Below, piece after piece: positions 1 to 7,663 of a stretch of 64,000 nt of DNA. This DNA comes from Gammaproteobacteria bacterium UBA2168 (GTDB taxonomy: Bacteria > Pseudomonadota > Gammaproteobacteria > Pseudomonadales > Azotimanducaceae). How positions within the stretch are numbered: the stretch's first letter is position 1; each line of letters opens with the position of its first letter. The stretch covers positions 1 through 64,000 of the forward strand of contig DCWG01000125.1 in assembly GCA_002327525.1 (NCBI GenBank), read 5' to 3'. Under the pieces are notes generated by a model. That model worked only from the letters and a program-made list of their open reading frames with translations. It ran no database searches and was not told the DNA's origin. The position numbers and the translations under genes were made by a program.

Positions 1-156
1 CTGGCCCGCTATCGGGGCACCCGCATCCGGCGGTAGCAGGACGGCGTTGTCGTCGTAGAAATCACCAAGCGTGTGCAGATTGCCCGTGGGCCAGGTTTCG
101 TTGAGCAAACGGATGTGCTGTTCGGCGGCGTTCAATACGGAGTTCCTTCCGAGCAT
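1..156 (-). CDS. SnoaL/DUF4440-like NTF2-fold protein, 5' part only
   Basis: The reverse strand reads open for 52 codons from an ATG at 156 to the window edge, so only the N-terminus is present. The peptide begins MLGRNSVLNAAEQHIRLLNE and continues with a Thr-Trp, then LGDFYDDNAVLLPP. A leading helix followed by 'FYxDDAVLLPP' is typical of DUF4440/SnoaL-like NTF2-fold proteins, which are small ligand-binding or isomerase-like domains of varied function. The ribosome-binding site is weak. The gene is divergent from the broken gene that starts at 313. The family call rests on about 50 residues, and no specific function can be given. Confidence 0.55.
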   Translation of the reverse strand, partial: MLGRNSVLNAAEQHIRLLNETWPTGNLHTLGDFYDDNAVLLPPDAGAPIAGQ

Positions 157-312
157 CAGGGCTCTGTTGGTGCGACCGACCGATTTACGCATCGGAGGGC
201 GTTCAGGACCGTGACCCGTGTCGAATTCCGCGCAATACCAGAGAGGACGTTTGTGCCGGACAGCCGCACGTCCGGTCGCAATGAAGCGGTGAACCGAAAC
301 GGACAGAGACGG

Positions 313-713
313 ATGAGATTCATCCTTCGTGGCCTCGCTGCCATAGTTGGCTTGTTCCTGGTGCTGATGGTGTTGCAGTGGGTCGCCTCCGAGTCCGGTG
401 AGGTAGTGGTGGTCACCACGACGTCTGTCGCCGGTGAGGCGGGTGAAACGCACTTGTGGGTGGTGGATCTGCAAGGGTCGAGTTGGCTCAGATCGGGGTG
501 CCTGGGTCAGGATGGTATAAACGAGTCACCGAGAATTCCGAAATAACGGTAGAAAGAGGCAGAGTGAGTACTAACGGTCTTGCCATATCATTGTCGGAGC
601 AGCGTGTTGAGATCAATAGACTGATGCGCGAGAAGTATGGATGGGCAGATGCGTTTATCGCCCTTATGTTCGGCCGGGAGGAGGCTATTCCGTTGCGCCT
701 GGACCCGCGCTGA
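313..713 (+). pseudogene. Frameshifted split-barrel (deazaflavin/nitroreductase-like) protein
   Basis: Translation from ATG 313 gives an N-terminal hydrophobic segment (RGLAAIVGLFLVLMVLQW), then EVVVVTTTSVAGEAGETHLWVVDLQG and WLRSG. The reading then has to move to another frame to continue VPGSGWYKRVTENSEITVERG and end at 713. The joined product (about 133 aa) resembles the small split-barrel nitroreductase/deazaflavin-dependent or PNPOx-like proteins with 'R.G..GsGWykrv..np.v.v..'. The break lies at the GGGG run 495-498. One extra G restores the frame, so it is either a true single-base deletion or a homopolymer sequencing error. The 3' end overlaps the convergent acetyltransferase by 29 bases. 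Confidence 0.6.
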
Positions 714-1260
714 TCGGCATCTGCGCGCCTGGCCAGGTTTCGAGAGGCTCATCGGGCAGTGTCTGCAGACGTTCGTGGCGGGCAGTGACGATAAATCCGC
801 GTGCCAGGTAGTTCGGCAACGCAGCAGGATGGTCCAGGGAACAGGTGTGCAGCCAGACACGCCCGTCGCCGAACTGGCGTGCTGCCGCGATGGCATCGGC
901 GAGCAAACTCCCACCCAGGCCGCGGCCGATGAAAGAGGGCAGTAGCCCGAAATAGGCGATCTCCACGCGGCCGTCCGGTTCCCGGTGCAGTTCGAAGTAA
1001 CCGACAGGCGTGGCGCGCTTGTAGGCGACACGAGTGCTGACTGCCGGATCAGACAGGTATTCGAGCCACTGCTGATAGGTCCATTGGAGGCGTTCGTACC
1101 AGTACCAGCGATAGCCCACGCTCACGTACAAAAACCGGCTGAGTTCGGGGCAGGGCTCCTCGCTTTCCCGCAACCTGTAGGCGCGCCTGGCAGGCGCACT
1201 GACGGGGTGTTCGCGCGGCAGTTCCAGGTCGTGGATGAGAATCTGTTCCCGGGTGGTCAC
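685..1260 (-). CDS. GNAT-family N-acetyltransferase
   Basis: A 191-residue protein with a GNAT fold. The acetyl-CoA binding loop is IGRGLGGSLL at residues 111-120, preceded by the beta-strand VEIAYFGLLPSF and followed by the typical C-terminal YLARGF segment near residue 156. The N-terminal 80 residues are rich in Tyr/Trp (YVSVGYRWYWYERLQW), a pattern I associate with a GNAT subgroup of unassigned substrate. The start is a GTG (1258-1260) that overlaps the stop of the upstream acetyltransferase (GTGA), so the two acetyltransferases are translationally coupled. The substrate is unknown. Confidence 0.85.
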   Translation of the reverse strand: MTTREQILIHDLELPREHPVSAPARRAYRLRESEEPCPELSRFLYVSVGYRWYWYERLQWTYQQWLEYLSDPAVSTRVAYKRATPVGYFELHREPDGRVEIAYFGLLPSFIGRGLGGSLLADAIAAARQFGDGRVWLHTCSLDHPAALPNYLARGFIVTARHERLQTLPDEPLETWPGAQMPISAGPGATE

Positions 1261-1991
1261 AATGGCAGGGAAGGGCCGTGTCGGTACACCACCTCACCAT
1301 CCTCCTCGTCTGTCTCATGCACGAAATTGAGCGAGGAAAAAAAGCTGCGGGCCACGTCGTTTTCAGGCCGAAAGCTGAGGTAGATGGTCTCGATTCCGCG
1401 GTCAGTCAGTTCCTGCATCAGAGCCAGCATGGCCCGTCGGCCGTAGCCCTTGCTCTGATGAGGGGCATCGATCATCAGCCGGTGTATCGATGCGACACGC
1501 GGATTGTGGATCTCGTGCATCACGAATCCCACCAGTACACCACCCCCGAAGATAGCCTGTGGCACCATGGCGGGTTCTGCCGACGCCTGATCGAGCAAGC
1601 GGCGGTTGCTGGCGATGAAGCTCTGCTGATGTTCGTACACGCCAAGGCTCTCCACATCAGAGCGAAGGGCATTGCTCACGGGCTGAAAATCGATACCATG
1701 CTCTGCGCCGGATCCGGCCAGAGGATTGTTCATGTCCCTCAGTTTGACGGGATGACCGTCGATCTTGTCTTCATATTCCGCCCACAGCAGCACATCGTAG
1801 ATGTCGCGCTTCGCCTCACGTACGTAGTGCTCGAACATACTGATGCTGCCACCGGCCAGGTACAGCACTGCCCTTGCGGGCCGGTTGTCACTAATGCCCG
1901 CGTCAGACAGCACCTCGATGATGCGTGCAGGGTCCTCAAAGTGGTGCCGGATGTGATGGACGATGTCGTGCGCGAAGCGCGGCGTGTTCAC
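1257..1991 (-). CDS. GNAT-family acetyltransferase with an N-terminal extension
   Basis: The C-terminal half is a GNAT domain: strand VASIHRLMI, then the CoA loop HQSKGYGRRAM, helix ALMQEL, and a final ENDVARSFFSSLNF segment. The N-terminal 100 residues (FAHDIVHHIRHHFEDPARIIEV..., then EHYVREAKRDIYDVLLWAEY) are helical and I do not recognise them. I place the start at GTG 1989-1991 because GGAGGTG lies seven bases upstream. A longer reading to 2027 adds residues that look random. The downstream acetyltransferase starts within this stop codon, which suggests a two-gene operon. The substrate is not predictable. Confidence 0.8.
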   Translation of the reverse strand: MNTPRFAHDIVHHIRHHFEDPARIIEVLSDAGISDNRPARAVLYLAGGSISMFEHYVREAKRDIYDVLLWAEYEDKIDGHPVKLRDMNNPLAGSGAEHGIDFQPVSNALRSDVESLGVYEHQQSFIASNRRLLDQASAEPAMVPQAIFGGGVLVGFVMHEIHNPRVASIHRLMIDAPHQSKGYGRRAMLALMQELTDRGIETIYLSFRPENDVARSFFSSLNFVHETDEEDGEVVYRHGPSLPL

Positions 1992-2031
1992 GGGAAGGCA
2001 CCTCCCGCGCAGTCGATGAATCGGCAAACGA

Positions 2032-2185
2032 TCAAGGGTTGAACTCGATGATGGGCCGCAGCTCGTTGGAGCCGGTCAGGAAGCGGCCGCGCCGCGCCCG
2101 GGGTTTCGGTGTGGCGGTTGCGCTCTTCGTCGGTCAGACCCTTCCACACACCTTCCATGTGGTTGAAGTTGATCAGGTACTCCAT
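2032..2185 (-). pseudogene. Relic of a small YciI-like (YCII domain) protein
   Basis: From ATG 2185 the reverse strand encodes MEYLINFNHMEGVWKGLTDE, then ERNRHTETPG. This matches the N-terminal pattern of YciI-like proteins (MkYlvl...e..W..Ls.eE). The frame then degrades, while the neighbouring frame carries GRFLTGSNELRPIIEFNP and a stop at 2032, resembling the later 'G.l..G..L.P' part of the domain. The total is about half the usual length, so a deletion plus frameshift is the simplest reading. The first frame instead stays open to 1988 and touches the start of the acetyltransferase. The family call is an inference from short segments. Confidence 0.35.
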
Positions 2186-2198
2186 GCATGGTGCTCCA

Positions 2199-2690
2199 TT
2201 AGGATTCGGGATTGCGCATTGCGTAGGAAACGACTCGATAGAACGTGAGTCCCGTGACGATGACCAGGGTGGTCACGCCGACCATGTAGTAAGGAATCGG
2301 GCTGTGGTCGTCCAATGCGGAATACACCTGTACGCAGGCCGCGCCCAGCAGCAGCGCGATGGACAAAAGGAAAAGCGTGAATTCCGTGATCTGAGATCTG
2401 TTGAGTCGATAGGATGGTATGAAGCGCACGGCAATCATGAAGCTGACTGCACCCGCCAGTCCCAACTGGCTGATACGAAAGGCCAACAGCTCAGGAACTC
2501 GCGTCGCAATGACGAGCAGCGGCAGCAGACTGAAGAACCCACTCAAAAGCCCGAGAGTCAACAGGTTGGTCACCCTGATGCGTTGTCCGGGGCTATGCGC
2601 GCGCGGTCCGAACAATACGAGCGCGGCAGCAAAACCGATGAGTGCGACGCTCAGGAGGCACAACAACGCCAGTATGTATGTATAGTTCAT
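2199..2690 (-). CDS. Small integral membrane protein, unknown function
   Basis: A 163-residue protein with about five hydrophobic segments: near residues 3-27, 41-62, 74-90, 103-124 and 134-155. The first may be an uncleaved anchor (MNYTYILALLCLLSVALIGF). Charged loops are short, and no catalytic motif or metal-binding cluster is visible. It lies alone on the minus strand between the GFA-family gene and the YciI-like relic. I do not recognise a family; the call rests on a long uninterrupted frame with coherent hydrophobicity. Confidence 0.65.
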   Translation of the reverse strand: MNYTYILALLCLLSVALIGFAAALVLFGPRAHSPGQRIRVTNLLTLGLLSGFFSLLPLLVIATRVPELLAFRISQLGLAGAVSFMIAVRFIPSYRLNRSQITEFTLFLLSIALLLGAACVQVYSALDDHSPIPYYMVGVTTLVIVTGLTFYRVVSYAMRNPES

Positions 2691-2749
2691 GAAGCCGATT
2701 CCCTGAATAGCAGTGATCTACGATGGTCTCTGGCGGCCGTTCCCGTCCT

Positions 2750-3205
2750 CTACTGCGCCTGGTCTTCTGCTCGCAACGCCCGGATATCCCCGGCGTTGAG
2801 GCCAGGCAGAGCATCCTTGCGCAGATACCAGGAAGCCTGATGCTCTATGTAGATGTGGCGGTCGGGGGAGTACCCGGGCAGTTCGTCGAATAGCCCGGCT
2901 GCGATTTCTATTTCTTCGCCCGGTGGGTGTGGGTTGGGTACCGGGGCGCCGCAGTGCGCACAAAAGTGAACGCCATAGGCGGGTGGCTCGTGTTCCAGGG
3001 GACACTGGTAATAGCGGATGCAAGCCTCGCCCGCGATGAGGCGAAAATCCCGGGTATCGAGCCTGATGCCGGGCATGAACGGGCCGCCACTCACCTTGCG
3101 GCACTTTGGACAGTGGCAAAGCTCCAGCGGGCCTTTGACGCGCAGGGCCTCGAATCGCACCGCGCCGCACAGGCAGGAGCCGGTCAGGGATTTGTGTGCG
3201 TTCAT
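2750..3205 (-). CDS. GFA-family (CENP-V/GFA) zinc-binding protein
   Basis: A 151-residue protein with the cysteine pattern of the GFA/CENP-V fold: SCLCGAVRF at residues 10-18 (C11, C13), CHCPKCRKVSG at 30-40 (C30, C32, C35) and FCAHCGAPV at 81-89 (C82, C85). These ligands usually bind two zinc ions. Some members were linked to glutathione-dependent formaldehyde activation, but that activity is not established for the family, so no reaction is claimed. The ATG overlaps the stop of a 20-codon open frame upstream (ATGA), which may couple its translation. Confidence 0.85.
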   Translation of the reverse strand: MNAHKSLTGSCLCGAVRFEALRVKGPLELCHCPKCRKVSGGPFMPGIRLDTRDFRLIAGEACIRYYQCPLEHEPPAYGVHFCAHCGAPVPNPHPPGEEIEIAAGLFDELPGYSPDRHIYIEHQASWYLRKDALPGLNAGDIRALRAEDQAQ

Positions 3206-3264
3206 GACAGGATCTCCGAGCTCAGCAGCACCAGGTGGTCGATCGCCTTTATGGATATGCTCAT
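3202..3264 (-). pseudogene. N-terminal stub of a VOC/glyoxalase-like gene
   Basis: An ATG at 3264 opens a 20-codon frame reading MSISIKAIDHLVLLSSEILS. 'I..iDHLVL...di' is the standard first beta-strand of vicinal oxygen chelate (glyoxalase/bleomycin-resistance) proteins. The rest of the domain is missing: the frame ends in TGA overlapping the GFA gene's ATG. I read it as a deletion relic that now functions, if at all, as a translated leader for the GFA gene. Too short for a firm family call. Confidence 0.3.
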
Positions 3265-3349
3265 GTCACTTCACCGACACAAATGTCGCGCACGTGCTCC
3301 ATGGTCATCCCCTGTGCCCATGTGGAGGCCTATGTTACTCTCGCTATCG

Positions 3350-5026
3350 TCAGTCGGAAAAGCGGTCGGTCACAGCGCCCAGGCTGGCAGAACTCACCAG
3401 GTGGGCGTACTTGGCGAGCGTACCGGCCACCGCGTACGGCTCCGGTTGCTTCCAGAGAGCGCGGCGTCTCTCGAGTTCCTCATCGCTCACATCCACGTTG
3501 ATCTCGCGGCTTTGCGCATCGATACGGATCGTATCCCCGTCTTCGAGCAACCCAAGGGGTCCGCCGTCGAACGCCTCGGGTGTGATGTGGCCGATCACGA
3601 ATCCGTGTGAGCCTCCCGAGAAGCGCCCATCCGTGATGAGCGCAACTTTGTCCGACATGCCGCGACCGTTAATGGCGCTCGTTGGAGAGAGCATTTCGCG
3701 CATTCCGGGGCCACCCCGCGGTCCTTCGTACCGCACGACCACCACATCGCCCGCCACCACCTCACCGTCCAGGATGGCCTGCATGGCGGCTTCCTCACCG
3801 TGGTAGCAACGCGCGGTTCCGGTGAAGGCAAGGCCCTCATGCCCGGTGATCTTGGCCACCGCTCCCTCTGGTGCGAGGTTGCCGTACAGCACCACAAGGT
3901 GGCTGTCGGGTTTGATGGGATCTGATAATGGATGCACGATCTGCTGCCCATCCGGATAGGGTTTCACGTCGGCGAGATTCTCGGCAAGAATTTTGCCTGT
4001 TACCGTCATGCACTCCCCGTGCAGGAGCCCCGCGTCGAGCAAGGTCTTCATCAGAGGCTGGATGCCGCCGATGGCGATCAGCTCACTCATGGAATAGTTG
4101 CCCGCCGGGCGCATATCGGCAAGCACCGGGACGCGTTGACCGATACGGGTGAAATCATCCAGCCGCAGATCGACACCGGCTGCGGAGGCGATGGCCAGCA
4201 GGTGCAGCACCGCGTTGGTTGAACCTTCCAGGGCGATCACGACGGTAATCGCGTTCTCGAATGCTTCCATGCTGAGGATGTCGGACGGTTTGATGTCATG
4301 GTCGATCAGGTTGGCGACCGCGGCACCCGCGTTGTAGCTGTCGTTGCGCTTGGCATCCGAAATCGCCTCCTGTGCTGAGCTATTCGGCAAGGACAGGCCC
4401 AGGGCTTCGATGGCCGAAGCCATTGTATTGGCCGTGTACATGCCGCCGCAGGATCCGGCGCCAGGTATGGCGGTTGATTCCACCTCCTTGAGCTCGAGTT
4501 CGGATACTGTACCGGCAGAGAAGCCACCCACGGCCTCGAATACGGAGATGACGTCGCGGCGCTCCTTGCCGGGCTGGATGGTGCCGCCGTAGACGAACAC
4601 GCTCGGGCGGTTGATCCGCGCCATGGCCATCGCACAGGCAGGCATGTTCTTGTCACAGCCACCGATCGCGACAAAGCCATCGAAGCCCTGAGCGACGACG
4701 ACGGTTTCTATGGAATCGGCGATTACCTCGCGGGAGACCAGCGAGTAGCGCATGCCGGCCGTGCCCATGGAGATACCGTCCGACACCGTGATGGTGTTGA
4801 ACAGTACACTCTTCACACCTGCCTCGTCGGCGCCCATCGCAGCAGCGTCCGCTAGCTGGTTGACGTGCATGTTGCAGGGCGTAACCATGCTCCAGGTGGA
4901 CGCGATGCCGACCTGGGGTTTCGCGAAGTCTTCCTCCGTGAAGCCCACGGGGTAGAGCATGGCCCGACTCGGTGCCTGGGCGACGCCGTCCACGATCTGA
5001 GATGAGTAGCGTCGTTTGTCAGTCAT
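3350..5026 (-). CDS. ilvD: Dihydroxy-acid dehydratase (short form)
   Basis: IlvD dehydrates 2,3-dihydroxy-isovalerate and -methylvalerate to the 2-keto acids in valine/isoleucine synthesis, using an Fe-S cluster and Mg2+. The 558-residue protein has the three cluster cysteines: C51 in VTPCNMH, C124 in [11 protein letters not shown], and C193 in [14 protein letters not shown]. It also has the C-terminal [15 protein letters not shown] signature. It is the short type rather than the roughly 615-residue enterobacterial type. Its ATG overlaps the argA stop by four bases (ATGA at 5023-5026), so it sits at the end of an argE-argA-ilvD transcription unit. The protein is complete. Confidence 0.96.
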   Translation of the reverse strand: MTDKRRYSSQIVDGVAQAPSRAMLYPVGFTEEDFAKPQVGIASTWSMVTPCNMHVNQLADAAAMGADEAGVKSVLFNTITVSDGISMGTAGMRYSLVSREVIADSIETVVVAQGFDGFVAIGGCDKNMPACAMAMARINRPSVFVYGGTIQPGKERRDVISVFEAVGGFSAGTVSELELKEVESTAIPGAGSCGGMYTANTMASAIEALGLSLPNSSAQEAISDAKRNDSYNAGAAVANLIDHDIKPSDILSMEAFENAITVVIALEGSTNAVLHLLAIASAAGVDLRLDDFTRIGQRVPVLADMRPAGNYSMSELIAIGGIQPLMKTLLDAGLLHGECMTVTGKILAENLADVKPYPDGQQIVHPLSDPIKPDSHLVVLYGNLAPEGAVAKITGHEGLAFTGTARCYHGEEAAMQAILDGEVVAGDVVVVRYEGPRGGPGMREMLSPTSAINGRGMSDKVALITDGRFSGGSHGFVIGHITPEAFDGGPLGLLEDGDTIRIDAQSREINVDVSDEELERRRALWKQPEPYAVAGTLAKYAHLVSSASLGAVTDRFSD

Positions 5027-6354
5027 GATGTCGTGTCCGAAGAGTGGGGAGTGATCTTCTTGATGAGTATCTGCGAGTTTCGCTGGTAGTTGTACAGCTC
5101 CTGGCGCGGTGCTGGAAGCTCAGCGATATCGCCGGCCTTGAATCCCTGCTCCACGAACCAGTCGCGCGCCTGAGTGGTCAGGACGAAGAGCTGGGTAAAG
5201 CCACGCTCAATAGCCAGTTGCTCGGCGCTGACCAACAGGCGGCGGCCGATGGCACCCGCGCGGTGTGAGGGATGAACCGCAACGCAGGCGAGCTCCGCGT
5301 GCTCACCGGCCGGATAGATCGCGCAGCAGCCGATGACGAAACCATCCAGTTCGGCCACCAGAAAGTGATGGATCTCCTGTTCCAGAACGTTGCGGGAACG
5401 CTTGACCAGCGTGCCGGCTTCCTCGAGCGGGCGGATGAGTTCGACGATGTCGCCTACGTCCTCCGTAGTGGCCTGTCGAATGGTGCGCATGTCCTGTTCC
5501 ACCACCTGGGTACCAACCCCATCGGCCGTGAAGAGCTCGGCAAGCAGCGCGCCGTCCTCGGTGTAACCGACCAGCTGTCCGCTACTCACCCCTTCGCGCA
5601 CCGCGCGCAGCAAGGCTCTGGCATGCCCTCGGGTGGTGGCCTGAGGCAGCGTGTCGACGTCGAGTTGCGAGGGTGTGAGACTCGATAACCGGCGCCCCTC
5701 CTCATCGGTGAGGAACGGTGCTTCATCGAAAATGATCAGTTTCTCAGCCCGCAGTGCAACGGCCACGCGTTCCGCTACTTCCTCTGCGGCCAGATTGAAG
5801 GTCTCGCCCGAAGGCGAATAGCCGATGGGCGAGAGCAGCACAATGGAGCCGTTTTGCAGGTACGTGCGGATTGCTTCGGTGTGAACTCTCCGGACCTGGC
5901 CGGTGAGCTGGTGGTCTACCCCGTCGAGTACGCCGATGGGGCGTGCCAGAAGGAGGTTGCCGGAAACCAGCTTCACGTCGGTATTGTGTAAAGGGCTCGA
6001 TGGCAGCCCAGTGGAAAATGCCGCTTCGAGACGTGCACGTTGCTGCGCGCAGGTGCCGACGATGTCGGTCATCACACCCGGCTCCGTGATACGCCTGCGC
6101 ACACCTGCGTGAGTGTGAAAGCGGGCTCCGGGTATGGCGGTATCGATTTGCGGTCTCGCACCGTGCACCAGCACCAGATGCACACCCAGGACGTGCAGTA
6201 AAGTCAGGTCGTGCACGATGTTGATGAGATTCTCGTGTGCCAATGCCTCGCCGCCGAGCAGGACCACGAAGATCTTGCCGCGGTGAGCGCTAATGTACGG
6301 CGTGGAGTCGCGAAACCAACGCGCGTACGTACTGTGGGTCGTTTCTGACATGTT
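5023..6354 (-). CDS. argA: N-acetylglutamate synthase (amino-acid N-acetyltransferase)
   Basis: This enzyme makes N-acetylglutamate from glutamate and acetyl-CoA, the first step of arginine synthesis. The N-terminal ~280 residues are an amino-acid-kinase-like regulatory domain (KIFVVLLGGEAL, LVHGARPQI, ...NGSIVLLSPIGYSPSGETFNL). The C-terminal ~150 residues are a GNAT catalytic domain with ACVAVHPSHRAGAIGRRLL as the acetyl-CoA loop. I start at MSETTHS (6354) rather than six codons upstream, as in related proteins. It lies 76 bases downstream of argE and overlaps ilvD. With argE beside it, the cell appears to use the linear (deacetylase) arginine route. Confidence 0.94.
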   Translation of the reverse strand, partial: NMSETTHSTYARWFRDSTPYISAHRGKIFVVLLGGEALAHENLINIVHDLTLLHVLGVHLVLVHGARPQIDTAIPGARFHTHAGVRRRITEPGVMTDIVGTCAQQRARLEAAFSTGLPSSPLHNTDVKLVSGNLLLARPIGVLDGVDHQLTGQVRRVHTEAIRTYLQNGSIVLLSPIGYSPSGETFNLAAEEVAERVAVALRAEKLIIFDEAPFLTDEEGRRLSSLTPSQLDVDTLPQATTRGHARALLRAVREGVSSGQLVGYTEDGALLAELFTADGVGTQVVEQDMRTIRQATTEDVGDIVELIRPLEEAGTLVKRSRNVLEQEIHHFLVAELDGFVIGCCAIYPAGEHAELACVAVHPSHRAGAIGRRLLVSAEQLAIERGFTQLFVLTTQARDWFVEQGFKAGDIAELPAPRQELYNYQRNSQILIKKITPHSSDTTS

Positions 6355-6430
6355 CAACGGATCCGCCCTCACGGCCGCTATCGCAGGGGCCGCGCATTGT
6401 ACAGCATCATCCGTCGGTGCTTACAGCCAG

Positions 6431-7594
6431 TCAGGCGGGCCTGCAATATCGCTCGATAACCTGCTTGAGCACCCGTGTTGCCGGTTCTATCTGGTTGTGC
6501 TCGAGGTATTCGTTCGGCTGGTGGGCCTGATCGATGCTACCTGGGCCGAACACCACGGTTTCCATGCCGAGCCCTTGCAGAAAGGGCCCTTCGGTACCGA
6601 AGGCCACCGTGCCAGGAGCGTTGCCGGACAGCCTGCTGAGGGTTTGTACCAGATCGCCGTTGACGTCCGTCTCGAACGGGGAGATTGGCGGGTAGAAGGG
6701 TTCGGCGGCGAGTGGCATATCGTGTGCCACAGCGATGACGTCTATCCGCCGTCTGAGCTCGGCAAGTATTGCATCGCAGTCCATGCCGGGTAACAGGCGC
6801 AGATCGATTTGTAGCTCCGCGTGATCGCAGATGCGATTCGGGCTGTCGCCCGCTCGCAGGCAGCCAAGATTCAGGGTGGGAATGTCGACCTCGAATCCGG
6901 GATTGCGATAGCGTTCGGCGAGCTCCTGTCGAAACGAGATGAGAGCACCCATGACGACGTGCATGGCGTCCAGCGCGTTGCGACCCAGATCAGGATTGGA
7001 GGAGTGTCCGGATGAGCCCTGCAAGCTGATCGACAGCATCATCATGCCCTTGTGCGCATACACGGGAATCAGCCCCGTGGGTTCCCCGATAATGGCGCAG
7101 GCTGCCCGGGGACGGCCTTTTTCCAGCAGAAACCGACCGCCTGCCATCGTCGACTCTTCGTCAGCGGTTGCAATGATGGTGAGCGGTGCAGCCAGTCGCG
7201 CTTCGGCGTAATCTTTGGCGGCGCGCAGTGCAACCGGAAAGAAACCTTTCATATCGCAGCTGCCAAGGCCATAAAATCGGTCATCACGGTCGGTGATATC
7301 AAAAGGTGAACACTGCCAGGCATCTTCGTCGAAAGGCACGGTGTCGGTGTGCCCGGAGAGAACGACGCCTCCGGGACCGGAACCAAGTGTCGCCACGAGA
7401 TTGGCCTTGCCGTGGCGGTGACCGTCGAGGGAAGGGATGGGCGTGACCTCGACCGAGAAGTTCAGATCGACAAGCCAGGTGGCCAGCGCGTCTATCACGC
7501 CCAGATTGCTCTGGTCCGTGTCCGGACAGGTGCAGCTGATCGAAGGTGTGCCGATCAGCGTGCCGAGCATCTCTTTGAAAGACGGGAGCGTCAT
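6431..7594 (-). CDS. argE: Acetylornithine deacetylase (M20 family)
   Basis: ArgE hydrolyses N2-acetylornithine to ornithine and acetate in the cytoplasm. The 387-residue protein has the M20 di-zinc signature: VVLSGHTDTVPFD (H82, D84), GSCDMKG (bridging D114), and ATADEESTMAGG (catalytic and ligand E146-E147). GPGSIDQAHQPNEYL near the C-terminus supplies the last histidine ligand. Length and motif order match ArgE rather than DapE. It is the first gene of the leftward argE-argA-ilvD group, with a 69-base gap from the upstream ATPase gene. Confidence 0.94.
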   Translation of the reverse strand: MTLPSFKEMLGTLIGTPSISCTCPDTDQSNLGVIDALATWLVDLNFSVEVTPIPSLDGHRHGKANLVATLGSGPGGVVLSGHTDTVPFDEDAWQCSPFDITDRDDRFYGLGSCDMKGFFPVALRAAKDYAEARLAAPLTIIATADEESTMAGGRFLLEKGRPRAACAIIGEPTGLIPVYAHKGMMMLSISLQGSSGHSSNPDLGRNALDAMHVVMGALISFRQELAERYRNPGFEVDIPTLNLGCLRAGDSPNRICDHAELQIDLRLLPGMDCDAILAELRRRIDVIAVAHDMPLAAEPFYPPISPFETDVNGDLVQTLSRLSGNAPGTVAFGTEGPFLQGLGMETVVFGPGSIDQAHQPNEYLEHNQIEPATRVLKQVIERYCRPA

Positions 7595-7663
7595 ATGCGA
7601 CCTCGCGGTGCGGCCGGCGATTGTCCTTTTTCGAGTGGACCGGATCCAGTTCGCTGGAAAACG

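Noticed and set aside
685-713. Treating the 29-base overlap of the split-barrel gene and the acetyltransferase as a fusion or regulatory overlap
   Set aside because: The split-barrel frame is already broken and the two genes are convergent; overlap at 3' ends is common in this genome.
1278-2042. A 254-residue plus-strand frame opposite the second acetyltransferase
   Set aside because: The minus-strand protein has clear GNAT motifs and a good ribosome-binding site; the plus-strand product has none.
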